From Stutzerimonas stutzeri (GTDB lineage Bacteria; Pseudomonadota; Gammaproteobacteria; Pseudomonadales; Pseudomonadaceae): DNA of 64,000 nucleotides. Location: contig NZ_JAMOII010000015.1 in assembly GCF_024448985.1 (NCBI RefSeq), positions 1-64,000 on the forward strand, read 5' to 3'. Position numbers and translations under genes: made by a program. Every line of letters starts with the position of its first letter. Position 1 is the first letter of the stretch. Under the pieces are notes generated by a model. The model was not told where the DNA came from, did no database searches, and saw only the letters and a program-made list of their open reading frames with translations. This document shows positions 1 through 11,800 of this stretch, one piece after another.

Positions 1-145
1 TCCGGCCGTTTTGCCGAAACGAGCCTTCCCGCCCTACCCGAATCATCATCGGAAGTGATAACTACATTCGCCTCGTTCGATTTCTGCATAGAGAACCCGC
101 CCCGCACACTTCGCCCAACATAAAAACCCAGTTGCGGAGTCAAGC

Positions 146-1375
146 ATGGAACGTTCACTCAACGCCCTGCGTTACCCACTTGTTGCAGTTGTCGCTGCGC
201 TTGTCGGTGCATGCGGGCAGGCGCCTGAAGCCACCGAGGCGGCAATGCCGGCGCCGGCTGTCAGCGTCGCCGAAGTCATCGAGCAGCAAGTCACCGAATG
301 GGACGAACTCACCGGGCGTCTGGAAGCGCCGGAGTCGGTTGAAATCCGACCACGGGTTTCCGGCTTCATCGACAAGGTCGCCTTCGAGGAAGGCGCGCTG
401 GTTAAGAAAGGCGATCTGCTGTTCCAGATCGATCCGCGCCCGTTCGAGGCTCAGGTAAAACGCCTGCAAGCCGAGTTGCAACAGGCGCGCGCCACGCAAC
501 AACGCACCGCCAGCGAAGCCCAGCGCGGCGAGCGGCTACGGGCCAATAATGCGATCTCCGCTGAATTGGCCGATGCCCGCGTCAGCGCTGCCAGCGAAGC
601 GAAATCCGCAGTCGCGGCGATCCAGGCACAACTGGACGCAGCCAAGCTAGACCTCAGCTTTACCCGCGTCACTGCACCCATCGACGGCCGCGCGGGTCGC
701 GCCATGATCACCGCCGGCAATCTGGTCAACGCTGGCGAGGCGCTGCTCACCACGCTGGTTTCCACCAGCGAGGTCTACGCCTACTTCGAGGCGGATGAGC
801 GTACCTACCTGAAGTACCGCGAGCTGGCCCGCAACGGCACACGTGGCGAATCGACTCCGGTGTATCTCGGCCTTTCCAGTGAGGACGGTCACCCGCACCT
901 CGGCCGCATGGACTTCATCGACAACCAGGTCGATCCGCGTACCGGCACCATCCGCGGGCGCGCCGTGTTCGACAACCGTGACGGGCGCTTCACGCCTGGC
1001 CTTTATGCACAGATGAAGCTGGTCGGGAGCGCCACCTACGACGCAGTGCTGATCAAGGACGTCGCAGTGGGGACCGATTGGGGCAAGAAGTTCGTGCTGG
1101 TGCTTGGCGAGGACGGGAAGGTGAATTACCGCTCCATCGAACTGGGGCCGAAGCTCGAAGGGCTGCGCATCGTCCGCAGTGGCCTTAATGAAGGCGAGAC
1201 TATCGTCGTCAACGGCCTGCAGCGTGTCCGTCCGGGTAATGCAGTTGAGCCGCAAACCGTGCCGATGGCAGACGCCGATACCCTCGCCGCGCTCAAGGAG
1301 CAGCACCGCGCCATCACTGCGGCGTTCAAGACCGAAGTGGTCGACCGCAGCGTGGCGCGGCGTCCTAGCAGTTGA
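146..1375 (+). CDS. mexE: RND efflux periplasmic adaptor, MexE-like
   Basis: 409-residue membrane fusion protein that would link an inner-membrane RND pump to an outer-membrane channel in the periplasm. The N-terminus is a lipoprotein signal with a lipobox ending at the Cys of LVGAC (about residue 23). The barrel-sandwich/lipoyl halves (RPRVSGFIDKVAFEEGALVKKG and FTRVTAPIDGRAG, each quoted only in part of its domain) flank an alpha-helical hairpin, followed by beta-barrel and membrane-proximal domains. A GGAG ribosome site lies 7 bases before the ATG. It is the first gene of a three-gene operon with an RND pump and an OMF channel. The family resemblance is to MexE of the MexEF-OprN system; no MexT-type regulator is in view. 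Assignment to MexE rather than another adaptor is by recognition only. Confidence 0.85.
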   Translation: MERSLNALRYPLVAVVAALVGACGQAPEATEAAMPAPAVSVAEVIEQQVTEWDELTGRLEAPESVEIRPRVSGFIDKVAFEEGALVKKGDLLFQIDPRPFEAQVKRLQAELQQARATQQRTASEAQRGERLRANNAISAELADARVSAASEAKSAVAAIQAQLDAAKLDLSFTRVTAPIDGRAGRAMITAGNLVNAGEALLTTLVSTSEVYAYFEADERTYLKYRELARNGTRGESTPVYLGLSSEDGHPHLGRMDFIDNQVDPRTGTIRGRAVFDNRDGRFTPGLYAQMKLVGSATYDAVLIKDVAVGTDWGKKFVLVLGEDGKVNYRSIELGPKLEGLRIVRSGLNEGETIVVNGLQRVRPGNAVEPQTVPMADADTLAALKEQHRAITAAFKTEVVDRSVARRPSS

Positions 1376-1487
1376 ACAGATAGCAGCTGAGCTAACGCCT
1401 AGCCCGTCGTCCGAGCGCTTCGGCGCACATCAAAACAATCGATTCCGTCAGGGTGCGTAATGCGCACCCTCTCCCCCGGAGTGCGTC

Positions 1488-4400
1488 ATGAATTTCTCTC
1501 AATTCTTCATTCAGCGGCCAATCTTTGCGGCGGTGTTGTCCCTGGTGATCCTCATCGGCGGCGCCATCTCCCTGTTCCAGTTGCCGATCAGCGAGTACCC
1601 GGAGGTCGTTCCGCCCACTGTGGTGGTGCGCGCCGAGTTCCCCGGCGCCAACCCCAAGGTGATCGGCGAAACTGTCGCCTCGCCGCTGGAGCAGGCCATT
1701 ACTGGCGTTGAGGGCATGCTCTACATGTCGTCTCAGGCCACCGCCGACGGCAAGCTCACGCTGACCATCACCTTCGCCCTCGGTACTGATCTGGATAATG
1801 CCCAGGTGCAGGTGCAGAACCGTGTGACCCGCACGATGCCGACGCTGCCCACCGAAGTGCAGCGCCTCGGTGTAACGGTGGACAAGGCCTCGCCGGACCT
1901 GACCATGGTGGTGCACCTGACCTCGCCGGATGAGCGCTACGACATGCTTTATCTGTCCAACTACGCGGCTCTCAACGTCAAGGACGAGCTGGCGCGGCTG
2001 GACGGCATCGGCGACGTACAGTTGTTCGGCATGGGTAATTACTCGCTGCGTGTCTGGCTCGACCCAAACAAGGTCGCCTCGCGCAACCTCACCGCGTCCG
2101 ATGTGGTCAACGCGATCCGCGAGCAGAACCGTCAGGTCGCAGCCGGCTCACTTGGCGCGCCGCCTGCTCCGGGTGCGACTGATTTCCAACTTTCGATCAA
2201 CACGCAGGGCCGGTTGGTCACTGAGGACGAATTCGAGAACATCATCGTTCGCGCCGGCGAAGACGGCTCGATTACCCGTCTCCGGGACATTGCGCGTATC
2301 GAACTGGGGTCCAGTCAGTACGCCCTGCGGTCGCTACTGAACAACCAGCCCGCCGTCGCCATCCCGGTATTCCAGCGTCCCGGCTCCAATGCCATCGAAA
2401 TCTCCGACTCGGTACGGGCTCGCATGGCCGAGCTGAAGCAGGACTTTCCCGAGGGCGTGGACTACGAAATCGTCTACGACCCGACCATTTTCGTCCGCGG
2501 TTCCATCGAGGCGGTAGTGCATACCCTGCTCGAAGCCATCGTGCTGGTGGTCCTCGTGGTGATCCTGTTCCTGCAGACCTGGCGTGCCTCGATCATCCCG
2601 CTAGCCGCCGTGCCGGTATCGTTGATCGGTACCTTCGCCGTCATGCACATGCTCGGCTTCTCGCTCAATGCGCTGTCGCTGTTCGGCCTAGTTCTGGCGA
2701 TCGGCATCGTGGTGGACGACGCGATCGTCGTGGTGGAAAACGTCGAACGCAACATTGGGCTCGGCAAGTCGCCGGTCGAAGCCACCAAGCAAGCGATGAA
2801 GGAAGTGACGGGGCCGATTGTCGCTACGGCCCTGGTGCTGTGCGCGGTATTCATCCCGACTGCGTTCATTTCCGGTCTTACCGGGCAGTTTTATCAGCAG
2901 TTCGCATTGACTATCGCCATCTCGACAGTTATTTCGGCGTTCAACTCGCTGACTCTGTCGCCAGCACTCGCCGCTGCACTGCTGCGCAGCCACGACGCAC
3001 CTAAGGACGGCTTCTCACGCCTGCTGGATAAGCTTTTCGGCGGCTGGTTGTTCGCGCCGTTCAACCGAATGTTCGAGCGTGCCAGTCACGGTTATGTCGG
3101 CGCGGTGAAGCGCATCCTGCGCGGTAGCGGCATTGCCCTGGTGGTCTATATCGGGCTGGTGGGACTGGGCTATATGGGCTTTGCCAGCACGCCGACCGGT
3201 TTCGTGCCGCCGCAGGATAAGCAGTACCTGGTGGCCTTCGCGCAGTTGCCAGATGCCGCCACGCTGGATCGCACCGAGGATGTGATCAAACGCATGTCGC
3301 AGATCGCCAGCGAACATCCGGGAGTGGAGAACACCGTCGCCTTTCCGGGTCTGTCGATTAATGGCTTCACCAACAGCCCCAACAGCGGCATCGTCTTCAC
3401 CCCGCTCAAGCCGTTCGACGAGCGCAAAGACCCGGCGCTTTCGGCCAACGCCATCGCGGCAGATCTGAATGGGCAGTTCGCGCAGATCCAGGACGCCTTC
3501 ATCGCCATCTTCCCGCCGCCACCGGTTCAGGGTCTGGGCACCATCGGGGGGTTCCGCATACAAGTGCAGGATCGCGGCAACCTCGGCTACGAAGAACTAT
3601 ACAAACAAGTCCAGAACGTCCTTGCCAAGAGCGCCGAGTATCCGGAGCTGGCCGGGCTGTTTACCAGCTACCAGGTCAACGTGCCGCAAATCGATGCTGA
3701 TATCGATCGAGAAAAAGCCAAAACCCATAGTGTTCCGATCGACCAGATTTTCGACACCATGCAGGTCTACCTCGGATCGCTGTATGCCAACGACTTTAAC
3801 CGCTTCGGTCGCACCTATCAGGTGAACGTTCAAGCCGAGCAGAAGTTTCGTCTGACGCCCGAGCAGATCGGCCAACTGAAAGTACGCAACGATCGCGGCG
3901 AAATGGTCCCGCTGTCGACCTTCGTCAAGGTCAGCGACAGCGCAGGTCCCGATCGGGTGATGCACTACAACGGCTTCCTCACCGCTGAAATCAACGGTGC
4001 GGCGGCTCCAGGCTACAGCTCCGGCCAGGCTGAAGACGCCATGGAGCGGCTGCTTCAGGCCGAGCTGCCGAACGGTATGAGCTACGAATGGACCGAACTG
4101 ACCTATCAGCAAATTCTGGCCGGTAACACCGCAATGTTCGTCTTCCCGCTCTGCGTCCTGCTGGCGTTCTTGGTGCTGGCGGCGCAATACGAGAGCTGGA
4201 GCTTGCCGCTGGCGGTGATCCTGATCGTGCCGATGACGCTGCTGTCGGCCATCACAGGAGTGATCCTGTCTGGTGGCGACAATAACGTGTTCACTCAGAT
4301 TGGCCTGATCGTGCTGGTGGGGCTGGCGTGCAAGAACGCGATCCTCATCGTCGAGTTTGCCAAGGACAAGCAGGAAGAAGGCATGGATCGGTTGGCTGCG

Positions 4401-4658
4401 GTACTCGAAGCCTGCCGGCTGCGGCTGCGGCCGATTCTGATGACCAGCTTCGCCTTCATCATGGGCGTGGTACCGCTGGTACTTTCAACCGGAGCCGGTG
4501 CCGAGATGCGCCATGCCATGGGTGTCGCGGTGTTCAGCGGGATGCTTGGCGTGACCTTCTTCGGGCTGCTACTGACTCCGGTGTTCTATCTGGTGATTCG
4601 CGCCTTCGTCGAACGGCGCGAGGAGAAAAAAGCTGTATTGAAGGAGATTCATGCATGA
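1488..4658 (+). CDS. mexF: RND multidrug efflux transporter, MexF-like
   Basis: 1056-residue inner-membrane proton-driven RND (HAE1) pump, full length for the family. It opens with the typical MNFSQFFIQRPIFA segment and has two large periplasmic loops. The TM4 region carries the conserved acidic pair (IGIVVDDAIVVVENVE) used in proton relay. A second TM block starts after about residue 870. Together with the preceding adaptor and the following channel it would form a tripartite exporter; MexEF-OprN homologues export chloramphenicol, quinolones and trimethoprim, but the substrate here is unknown. The stop codon overlaps the start of the downstream channel gene (ATGA), indicating translational coupling. 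Confidence 0.9.
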   Translation: MNFSQFFIQRPIFAAVLSLVILIGGAISLFQLPISEYPEVVPPTVVVRAEFPGANPKVIGETVASPLEQAITGVEGMLYMSSQATADGKLTLTITFALGTDLDNAQVQVQNRVTRTMPTLPTEVQRLGVTVDKASPDLTMVVHLTSPDERYDMLYLSNYAALNVKDELARLDGIGDVQLFGMGNYSLRVWLDPNKVASRNLTASDVVNAIREQNRQVAAGSLGAPPAPGATDFQLSINTQGRLVTEDEFENIIVRAGEDGSITRLRDIARIELGSSQYALRSLLNNQPAVAIPVFQRPGSNAIEISDSVRARMAELKQDFPEGVDYEIVYDPTIFVRGSIEAVVHTLLEAIVLVVLVVILFLQTWRASIIPLAAVPVSLIGTFAVMHMLGFSLNALSLFGLVLAIGIVVDDAIVVVENVERNIGLGKSPVEATKQAMKEVTGPIVATALVLCAVFIPTAFISGLTGQFYQQFALTIAISTVISAFNSLTLSPALAAALLRSHDAPKDGFSRLLDKLFGGWLFAPFNRMFERASHGYVGAVKRILRGSGIALVVYIGLVGLGYMGFASTPTGFVPPQDKQYLVAFAQLPDAATLDRTEDVIKRMSQIASEHPGVENTVAFPGLSINGFTNSPNSGIVFTPLKPFDERKDPALSANAIAADLNGQFAQIQDAFIAIFPPPPVQGLGTIGGFRIQVQDRGNLGYEELYKQVQNVLAKSAEYPELAGLFTSYQVNVPQIDADIDREKAKTHSVPIDQIFDTMQVYLGSLYANDFNRFGRTYQVNVQAEQKFRLTPEQIGQLKVRNDRGEMVPLSTFVKVSDSAGPDRVMHYNGFLTAEINGAAAPGYSSGQAEDAMERLLQAELPNGMSYEWTELTYQQILAGNTAMFVFPLCVLLAFLVLAAQYESWSLPLAVILIVPMTLLSAITGVILSGGDNNVFTQIGLIVLVGLACKNAILIVEFAKDKQEEGMDRLAAVLEACRLRLRPILMTSFAFIMGVVPLVLSTGAGAEMRHAMGVAVFSGMLGVTFFGLLLTPVFYLVIRAFVERREEKKAVLKEIHA

Positions 4659-6058
4659 AGGCTGTAATCACCACCCCGCTCCTGCTAGCCGCGATATTGA
4701 CGCTCAGCGCCTGTGCGGTGGGGCCCGACTACCGTACGCCGGAAACGGCTCCGGCAGAAATTGATCGGGCCACAGCAGAAGACTTCGACCGCTCACGGTT
4801 CGAATCCGCCTGGTGGCACCAATTTGAAGACCCGACGCTCGATGCCCTGGTCGGTCAGGCCTTGGCTGAGAACCGTGAGCTGCGCATCGCCTTCTCCCGG
4901 TTACGTGCGGCGCGTTCGATCCGAGACGATGCCGCCAATGATCGCTTACCCACCGTGACTGCCGGGGCCAGCGCCGAATACGGCAAAGCCCAGCAACCCG
5001 GTTTCAGCGAGGAACGCAGCAACATCGAGCGCTACGATCTGGGCCTGGATATGGCTTGGGAACTGGACCTGTTCGGACGTATCCAGCGGCGTATCGAAGC
5101 CAGCGAAGCACAGACTGAAGCCGCCGAAGCTGAGCTCTACCAGTTGCAAGTGAGCCTGATCGCCGAGCTGGTGGACGCCTATGGTCAGCTGCGCGGCGCC
5201 CAGCTGCGTGAACGCATTGCGCGGGAGAACCTGGACAATCAGCGCGACTCGCATCAGCTGACCGAACAACTGCGCGACGCCGGTATGGGGAGCGAACTCG
5301 ATGTCCTGCGCGCCGATGCCCGTTTGGCCGCTACCGAGGCCAGCCTGCCGCAATTTCAGGCCGCCCAGAGCCGCGCGCGCAATCGCATCGCTACTCTGCT
5401 CGGCCAGCGCGCCGATCAGCTCAGCGTCGACCTGTCGCCACGTGAATTGCCGGCGATTGCCAAAGCGTTGCCGATCGGCGATCCCGGCGAATTGCTGCGT
5501 CGTCGTCCAGACATCCGGGCGGCAGAGCGTCAACTGGCCGCAGCCACGGCCAATGTTGGCGTTGCGACGGCGGATCTGTTCCCGCGGGTGAGCCTGTCCG
5601 GCTTCCTCGGTTTCATCGCCGGGCGCGGTTCGCAGATTGGCTCCAGCGCCGCGCAGGCCTGGGGAGCCGCACCGAGCATCAGCTGGGCGGCGTTCGACAT
5701 GGGTAGCGTACGTGCCAGATTGCGCGGTGCCGAAGCCGATGCCGAGGGTGCATTGGCAGGCTACGAACAGCAGGTGTTGCTGGCGCTGGAAGAGTCTGAG
5801 AACGCCTTCAGCGACTACGCCCGTGCCCAGGAACGGCTGCTGTCGTTGCTACGTCAATCCAGCGCCAGCCGCGCAGCGGCGCAACAGGCCGAGATCCGCT
5901 ATCGCGAAGGAACGGTGGACTTCCTTGTGCTACTGGACGCCGAGCGTGAACGGCTGGCCGCCGAAGACGCTCAGGCCCAAGCCGAAATTGAGCTCTATCG
6001 CGGTGTCGTCGCGCTCTACAAAGCCTTGGGTGGCGGTTGGCAGCTATCCAACAGTTGA
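4655..6058 (+). CDS. oprN: Outer-membrane efflux channel lipoprotein, OprN-like
   Basis: 467-residue TolC/OMF-family channel completing the MexEF-OprN-like pump. The chosen ATG overlaps the stop of the pump gene by four bases and is preceded 8 bases upstream by AAGGAG; longer in-frame extension lies inside the pump gene and is not credible. A lipobox LSACAVGPDY at residues 13-22 marks a lipid-modified N-terminus. Two OEP repeats are visible, with the family signature LLRRRPDIRAAERQLAAA starting the second half. The gene is the last of the operon and is followed by a strong hairpin. Confidence 0.88.
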   Translation: MKAVITTPLLLAAILTLSACAVGPDYRTPETAPAEIDRATAEDFDRSRFESAWWHQFEDPTLDALVGQALAENRELRIAFSRLRAARSIRDDAANDRLPTVTAGASAEYGKAQQPGFSEERSNIERYDLGLDMAWELDLFGRIQRRIEASEAQTEAAEAELYQLQVSLIAELVDAYGQLRGAQLRERIARENLDNQRDSHQLTEQLRDAGMGSELDVLRADARLAATEASLPQFQAAQSRARNRIATLLGQRADQLSVDLSPRELPAIAKALPIGDPGELLRRRPDIRAAERQLAAATANVGVATADLFPRVSLSGFLGFIAGRGSQIGSSAAQAWGAAPSISWAAFDMGSVRARLRGAEADAEGALAGYEQQVLLALEESENAFSDYARAQERLLSLLRQSSASRAAAQQAEIRYREGTVDFLVLLDAERERLAAEDAQAQAEIELYRGVVALYKALGGGWQLSNS

Positions 6059-6072
6059 CCCGCGGATAGCTC

Positions 6073-6107
6073 TGGACCACTGCTTTGCAAGGCAAAGCAG
6101 TGGTCCA
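6073..6107. terminator. Perfect 16-bp hairpin after the efflux operon
   Basis: A perfect inverted repeat (TGGACCACTGCTTTGC, 3-base loop AAG, then its complement) begins 15 bases after the oprN-like stop. There is no downstream T-run, so it may act as an mRNA 3'-stabilising structure or as a factor-dependent terminator. Confidence 0.55.
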
Positions 6108-6259
6108 TGGGAGCAAATTGTGATGCGTTTCCGCTCCCGCTCTTTCAATCATGAATTTTGCGAGAATGCGCTTTAGATGGTTCGGCTTATTTGGCATAAC
6201 GTCGCGTTGAAGCTCAATCGCATTCGGCTCCCGGATGCAATGCCAACCAACCAGAATAA

Positions 6260-7267
<1,008 letters not shown>

Positions 7268-7300
7268 TCTACCAGTTGCCCAGGCGCTCGCCTACTCTGA

Positions 7301-7332
7301 CGAAACCCCGCGATTGCGGGGTTTCGTTTTTT
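7301..7332 (+). terminator. Rho-independent terminator after dctP
   Basis: An 11-bp perfect GC-rich stem (CGAAACCCCGC / GCGGGGTTTCG) with a GATT loop is followed by six Ts, 33 bases after the dctP stop. It is a canonical intrinsic terminator on the plus strand. Confidence 0.9.
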
Positions 7333-7410
7333 AATCGAACGCTCTACATCGCGGGCGGGTATTGGACGAATCCCCGTCATCCATCACCGGCAATCACAGG
7401 CGCCAAACAC

Positions 7411-8886
7411 TCAGCGCTCCGCCCCTTCGAACACCGGCTCCTGCTCCAGTTGAGCCTCGTCCCAACCACCGCCAAGCGCCGCAATCAGTTGCACGCTGGC
7501 CGCCAGCCGATCCCCCAGCAATGCGAGATTGGTCCGCTCGTTGTTCAATGCAGTGGTCTGCACCGTCGCCACGCTGAGGAAGTCCACAGTCCCAGCGCGA
7601 TACTGGTTTTCGATCAGACGCAGCGATTCCTGCGCCGCTTCCAGCGCCTCTCGTTGCACAACCGTTTCCTCGGCAAGCACGCGCAGTTGCACGAGGTTGT
7701 CCTCGACTTCACGGAAGCTGTCGAGCACCGTCTGGCGATAACTGGCCACAGTCTGGTCATAGCTGGCTTCAGCCGCTTCGAGGTCGGCACGGCGACCGCC
7801 GAAATCGAGTAGCGTCAGCGCCAGCTGAGGGCCCAGCGACCAGAAGCGGTTGGGCACGCTGATCAGGTCGCTGAAACTGCTGTTGCGATAGCCGCCGCTA
7901 GCGCTCAAGGTCAGGTCCGGATACCAGGCCGCTTCGGCCACGCCGATCTGCGCATTGGCGGCCATGACCTGGCGCTCGGCCGAGGCGATGTCCGGCCGCC
8001 GCTCCAACAATTGCGACGGCAAGGCCAGTGGTACTTCGGGCAATTGTGGAATGTCGCGTCGTTCGGCAATGGTCAGCTCCGAGGGCGGCACGCCAACGAG
8101 CACCGCGATGGCGTGCTCCATCTGCGCGCGTTGCCAGCGCAGGTCGATCGCTTGGGCCTGGGTGCTTTTCAGCTGGGTCAGGGCCTGGCTGACGTCGGAC
8201 TTGGGCACGATGCCAGCCTCGTACTGGTTTTCTGTCAGGCGCAACGAGCGGGCAAAAGCCTCCACCGTCTGGTCCAGCAACCGCTGCTGCTCGTCCATCA
8301 CGCGCAATTGCAGATAGGTCTGGACCAGTTCGGACTGCAGGCTCAGACGGACCGCCGCCAAGTCCGCTGCGCTCGCTTGCATGTTGGCGCGGTTGGCCTC
8401 CAGATTGCGGCGCAGGCGCCCCCAGATATCGAGTTCCCATGACGCGTCGAGGCCGACATCGTAGCTCTCGCTTACACCGCCACCGCTACCGACGTACTGC
8501 GACGAGTTATTGCCAGAGCTACCCTGCCCTCCACGGGACACGCCGCCACTGGCCCCCACGACGGGAAACAGCTGCGAACGCGCCCCCCGTACCAAGGCAC
8601 GCGCTTGGCGATACTGCGCTTCGGCTGCCGCCAGATTCTGGTTGGAAACGTTCAGCCGACCAACCAGCGCATTCAGCTCGGCATCGCCGTAGAGCGCCCA
8701 CCAGTCGCCACGCTGCAAGACGTCCGCCGGGGCGGCGGTCTTCCATCCTTCGGCCTGCTTGAACTCCGTGGCAACGGGCAGTTCCGGCCGTTGGTAGTCG
8801 GGACCCAAGGTGCAAGCACCGAGCGAAAACGCCATGACCATCAGGGCCAGCGGGCGCAAGGGAGATTTCAAATACGACGAATTCAT
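7411..8886 (-). CDS. opmB: Outer-membrane efflux channel, OpmB-like
   Basis: 491-residue OMF-family channel, the last gene of a muxABC-opmB-type operon. The start is the ATG that overlaps the muxC stop by four bases; the signal peptide ends in the lipobox FSLGACTLGPDYQRPE, a typical lipoprotein start. The second half begins with LLERRPDIASAERQV, the standard OMF repeat signature. It would pair with the MuxA adaptor and the MuxB/MuxC heteromeric pump to expel drugs (novobiocin, beta-lactams and macrolides in the P. aeruginosa system; the substrate here is inferred). Confidence 0.88.
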   Translation of the reverse strand: MNSSYLKSPLRPLALMVMAFSLGACTLGPDYQRPELPVATEFKQAEGWKTAAPADVLQRGDWWALYGDAELNALVGRLNVSNQNLAAAEAQYRQARALVRGARSQLFPVVGASGGVSRGGQGSSGNNSSQYVGSGGGVSESYDVGLDASWELDIWGRLRRNLEANRANMQASAADLAAVRLSLQSELVQTYLQLRVMDEQQRLLDQTVEAFARSLRLTENQYEAGIVPKSDVSQALTQLKSTQAQAIDLRWQRAQMEHAIAVLVGVPPSELTIAERRDIPQLPEVPLALPSQLLERRPDIASAERQVMAANAQIGVAEAAWYPDLTLSASGGYRNSSFSDLISVPNRFWSLGPQLALTLLDFGGRRADLEAAEASYDQTVASYRQTVLDSFREVEDNLVQLRVLAEETVVQREALEAAQESLRLIENQYRAGTVDFLSVATVQTTALNNERTNLALLGDRLAASVQLIAALGGGWDEAQLEQEPVFEGAER

Positions 8887-11800
8887 AGCGGATTTTCCAG
8901 GGCGGCATCGGTGCGCACACCACGCCAGCGGTTGAAGCGATGACGCGCGCGATCCAGGTACAGATAGACGACCGGCGTGGTGTAAAGCGTGAGGATCTGG
9001 CTGAGGATCAACCCGCCGACGATGGTCAGGCCCAGCGGTTGGCGCATCTCGGCCCCTTCGGCACCGCCCATGAGCAACGGTAAGGCGCCGAGGATCGCGG
9101 CCATGGTGGTCATCAGAATTGGGCGGAAGCGCAACAGGCATGAACGGCGGATCGACTCTTGCGGAGACAAGTGGTCGTTGCGCTCGAACTGCAGCGCCAG
9201 ATCGATCATCAGGATCGCGTTCTTCTTGACGACACCGATCAGCAGGAACAGACCGAGCAGGGAAATCAGGCTGAACTGTTCGCGCATCAGGATGATGGCC
9301 AACAGCGCACCGACGCCCGCAGACGGCAGCGTGGAGAGGATCGTCAACGGATGGATATAGCTTTCGTAGAGAATGCCGAGCACGATGTAAACCAGCAACA
9401 GAGCGCCCAAGATCATCAGCGGCTGCCCCTCCTGCGTAGCCTTGAAGACATCACCGGTGCCACCTAGACGCCCCTGCACCTCGCTGGGCATGCCGATGGC
9501 GGCAACCGCACGATCAATAGCCCGTGTCGCCTGATCTAGACTCACACCGGGCGCCAGATCGAAGTCGATGTTCTCCGCGGCGAACTGCCCATCATGACTG
9601 ACACGGTCTTCTTCAAGGCTGCGCTCATAGCTTGCAAACGCAGCCAGGGGCACCCGCCGACCATCGCTGGTGATCACCTGAATCTGCTCAAGCACTTCGG
9701 GATTCTGGGCGTACGCCGGGTCGATCTCCATCACCACCTGATACTGGTTAAGCGATTCGTAGATGGTGGAGATCTGCCGCTGGCTGAAGGCGTTGTTCAG
9801 CAAGGTAGTGACCGTGCCCATATCGATACCCAACCGCTTGGCTGCGTCTCGGTCCACTTTCAGGCTGATCTGCTGTGCACCTTCGCCGTCGTTGGCATCG
9901 ATGCTGGTCAACTCCGGCAACGCCATCAGCGCGCGTGTCACCTGCGGCACCCAGGCGCGCAGGTCGGCCAGATCGCTGGCCAGCAGGTTGTAGGAATATG
10001 CCGAACTGCTCTGACGTCCTCCACCGAATTGCAGATCCTGATCTGCCATAAGGAACATGCGTCCACCCGGGACTTTCGGCTGATTGGCGCGGATCCGCTC
10101 GATGACCTTCTGTGCGGATATCTCGCGTTCTGCCAGTGGTTTGAGCCGGACGATCATGAAGGCGTTGTTTATGCCGCCCTGCCCGCCAATGAAACCGGCC
10201 ACGCTTTCCACCGCTGGATCGGCCAGCACGGCTTGGCGGTAGGTTTCCATCTTAGGCTGCATGACTTGGAACGACAGCCCATCGTCGCCGCGGATGAAGC
10301 CAGTCAGCTGGCCGGTATCCTGCTGTGGCAGGAAGGTTTTGGGCACTTCGATATAAAGAAAAACGTTTAGCCCAATGGTCGCTAGCAGCGTGAACAGCGT
10401 AATCCGGTGATGGCGCAGCGCCCAACCCAGGGATCGATCGTAATGACGCAGCAGCCATTGATGCGCATCGTGGCTCCAGCGGTGCAGACCTCCTTCTTGC
10501 GAGGCTTCGTGAGGCTTCAACCAACGGGCACAAAGCATCGGCGTCAGCGTCAGCGACACCAACAGCGAGACCAGGATGGCCGCCGCCAGGGTGATGGAGA
10601 ACTCGCGAAACAGCCGTTCCACGATGCCGCCCATGAATAGGATCGAAACGAAAACCACCACTAGCGACAGATTCATCGACAGCAGCGTGAAGCCCACCTC
10701 CCGCGTCCCTATATACGCAGCGCGCATTGGCGGGACGCCGTCATCGATGTGTCGTGCGATGTTTTCCAGCACCACAATGGCATCGTCCACCACCAGCCCG
10801 GCCGCCAGAATCAACGCCATCAGCGACAACACATTGAGCGAGAAGCCGAACAAGTACATCACGGCGAAGGTGCCAACCAGCGACACCGGCACCGCCAGCG
10901 CCGGAATCAACGCCGTGCGTAGCCGTCCGAGGAAGAGAAACACCAGCACGATGACCAGCCCTACCGCGATCAGCAATGTGCGCTCGGCTTCGTGCAGTGT
11001 CGCGCGGATGACCGGCGAACGGTCCATCGCCACCGCCATCTTGACGCTACCAGGCACGATAGCCTGTAGCGCGGGCAGTTCATTGCGAATGCCTTCAATG
11101 GTTTCGATGATGTTGGCGCCGGCCTGGCGGTTGATGATCAGCAGCACGGCGCGTTCGTTGTTGAAGAAGCCGTCGTTGTAGCGATCCTCCACCGCATCGC
11201 TGACCTTGGCCACGTCGCTCAGGCGCAAGGCGGCGCCATCCTGGTAGCGAATGATCAGCGGCAGATAATCCGCCGCCTCGTGCAACTGGTCGCTGGCTTG
11301 CACCTGCCAGTGACGATGATCGTCTTCGACCATGCCTTTGGGTCGGCGTACATTAGCCGAGGCGATGGTCTGACGGACCTCGTCGAGGGACACGCCGTAT
11401 TGCTCGAGTTGTTGCGGTTGAAGTTCGACGCGCACCGCCGGAAGCGAACTGCCACCGACCTGCACCTCACCCACACCGGGCACCTGCGATAACTTCTGCG
11501 CCAGCACCGTGGAGCCGATATCGTAGAGCTGGCCTTTGTCGAGCACATCGGAGGTCAGCGACAGCACCATGATCGGCGCCTGCGATGGGTTGACCTTGCG
11601 GTACGTAGGCATGCTGCGCATACCGCTGGGCAGCAGATTGCGCGCAGCGTTGATCGCTGCCTGAACCTCACGCGCAGCACCGTTGATGTCGCGGTCTAGG
11701 TCGAACTCGATGATGATCCGCGTCGAGCCCTGACTGCTGCGGCTGCTCATCTGGTTGACACCGGCGATGCTGCCGAGCGACCGCTCCAGCGGCGTCGCCA

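Noticed and set aside
1-145. MexT-type binding site before the mexE-like gene
   Set aside because: ATCATCATCGGAAGTGAT looks suggestive but does not fit the spacing of the MexT consensus as I know it.
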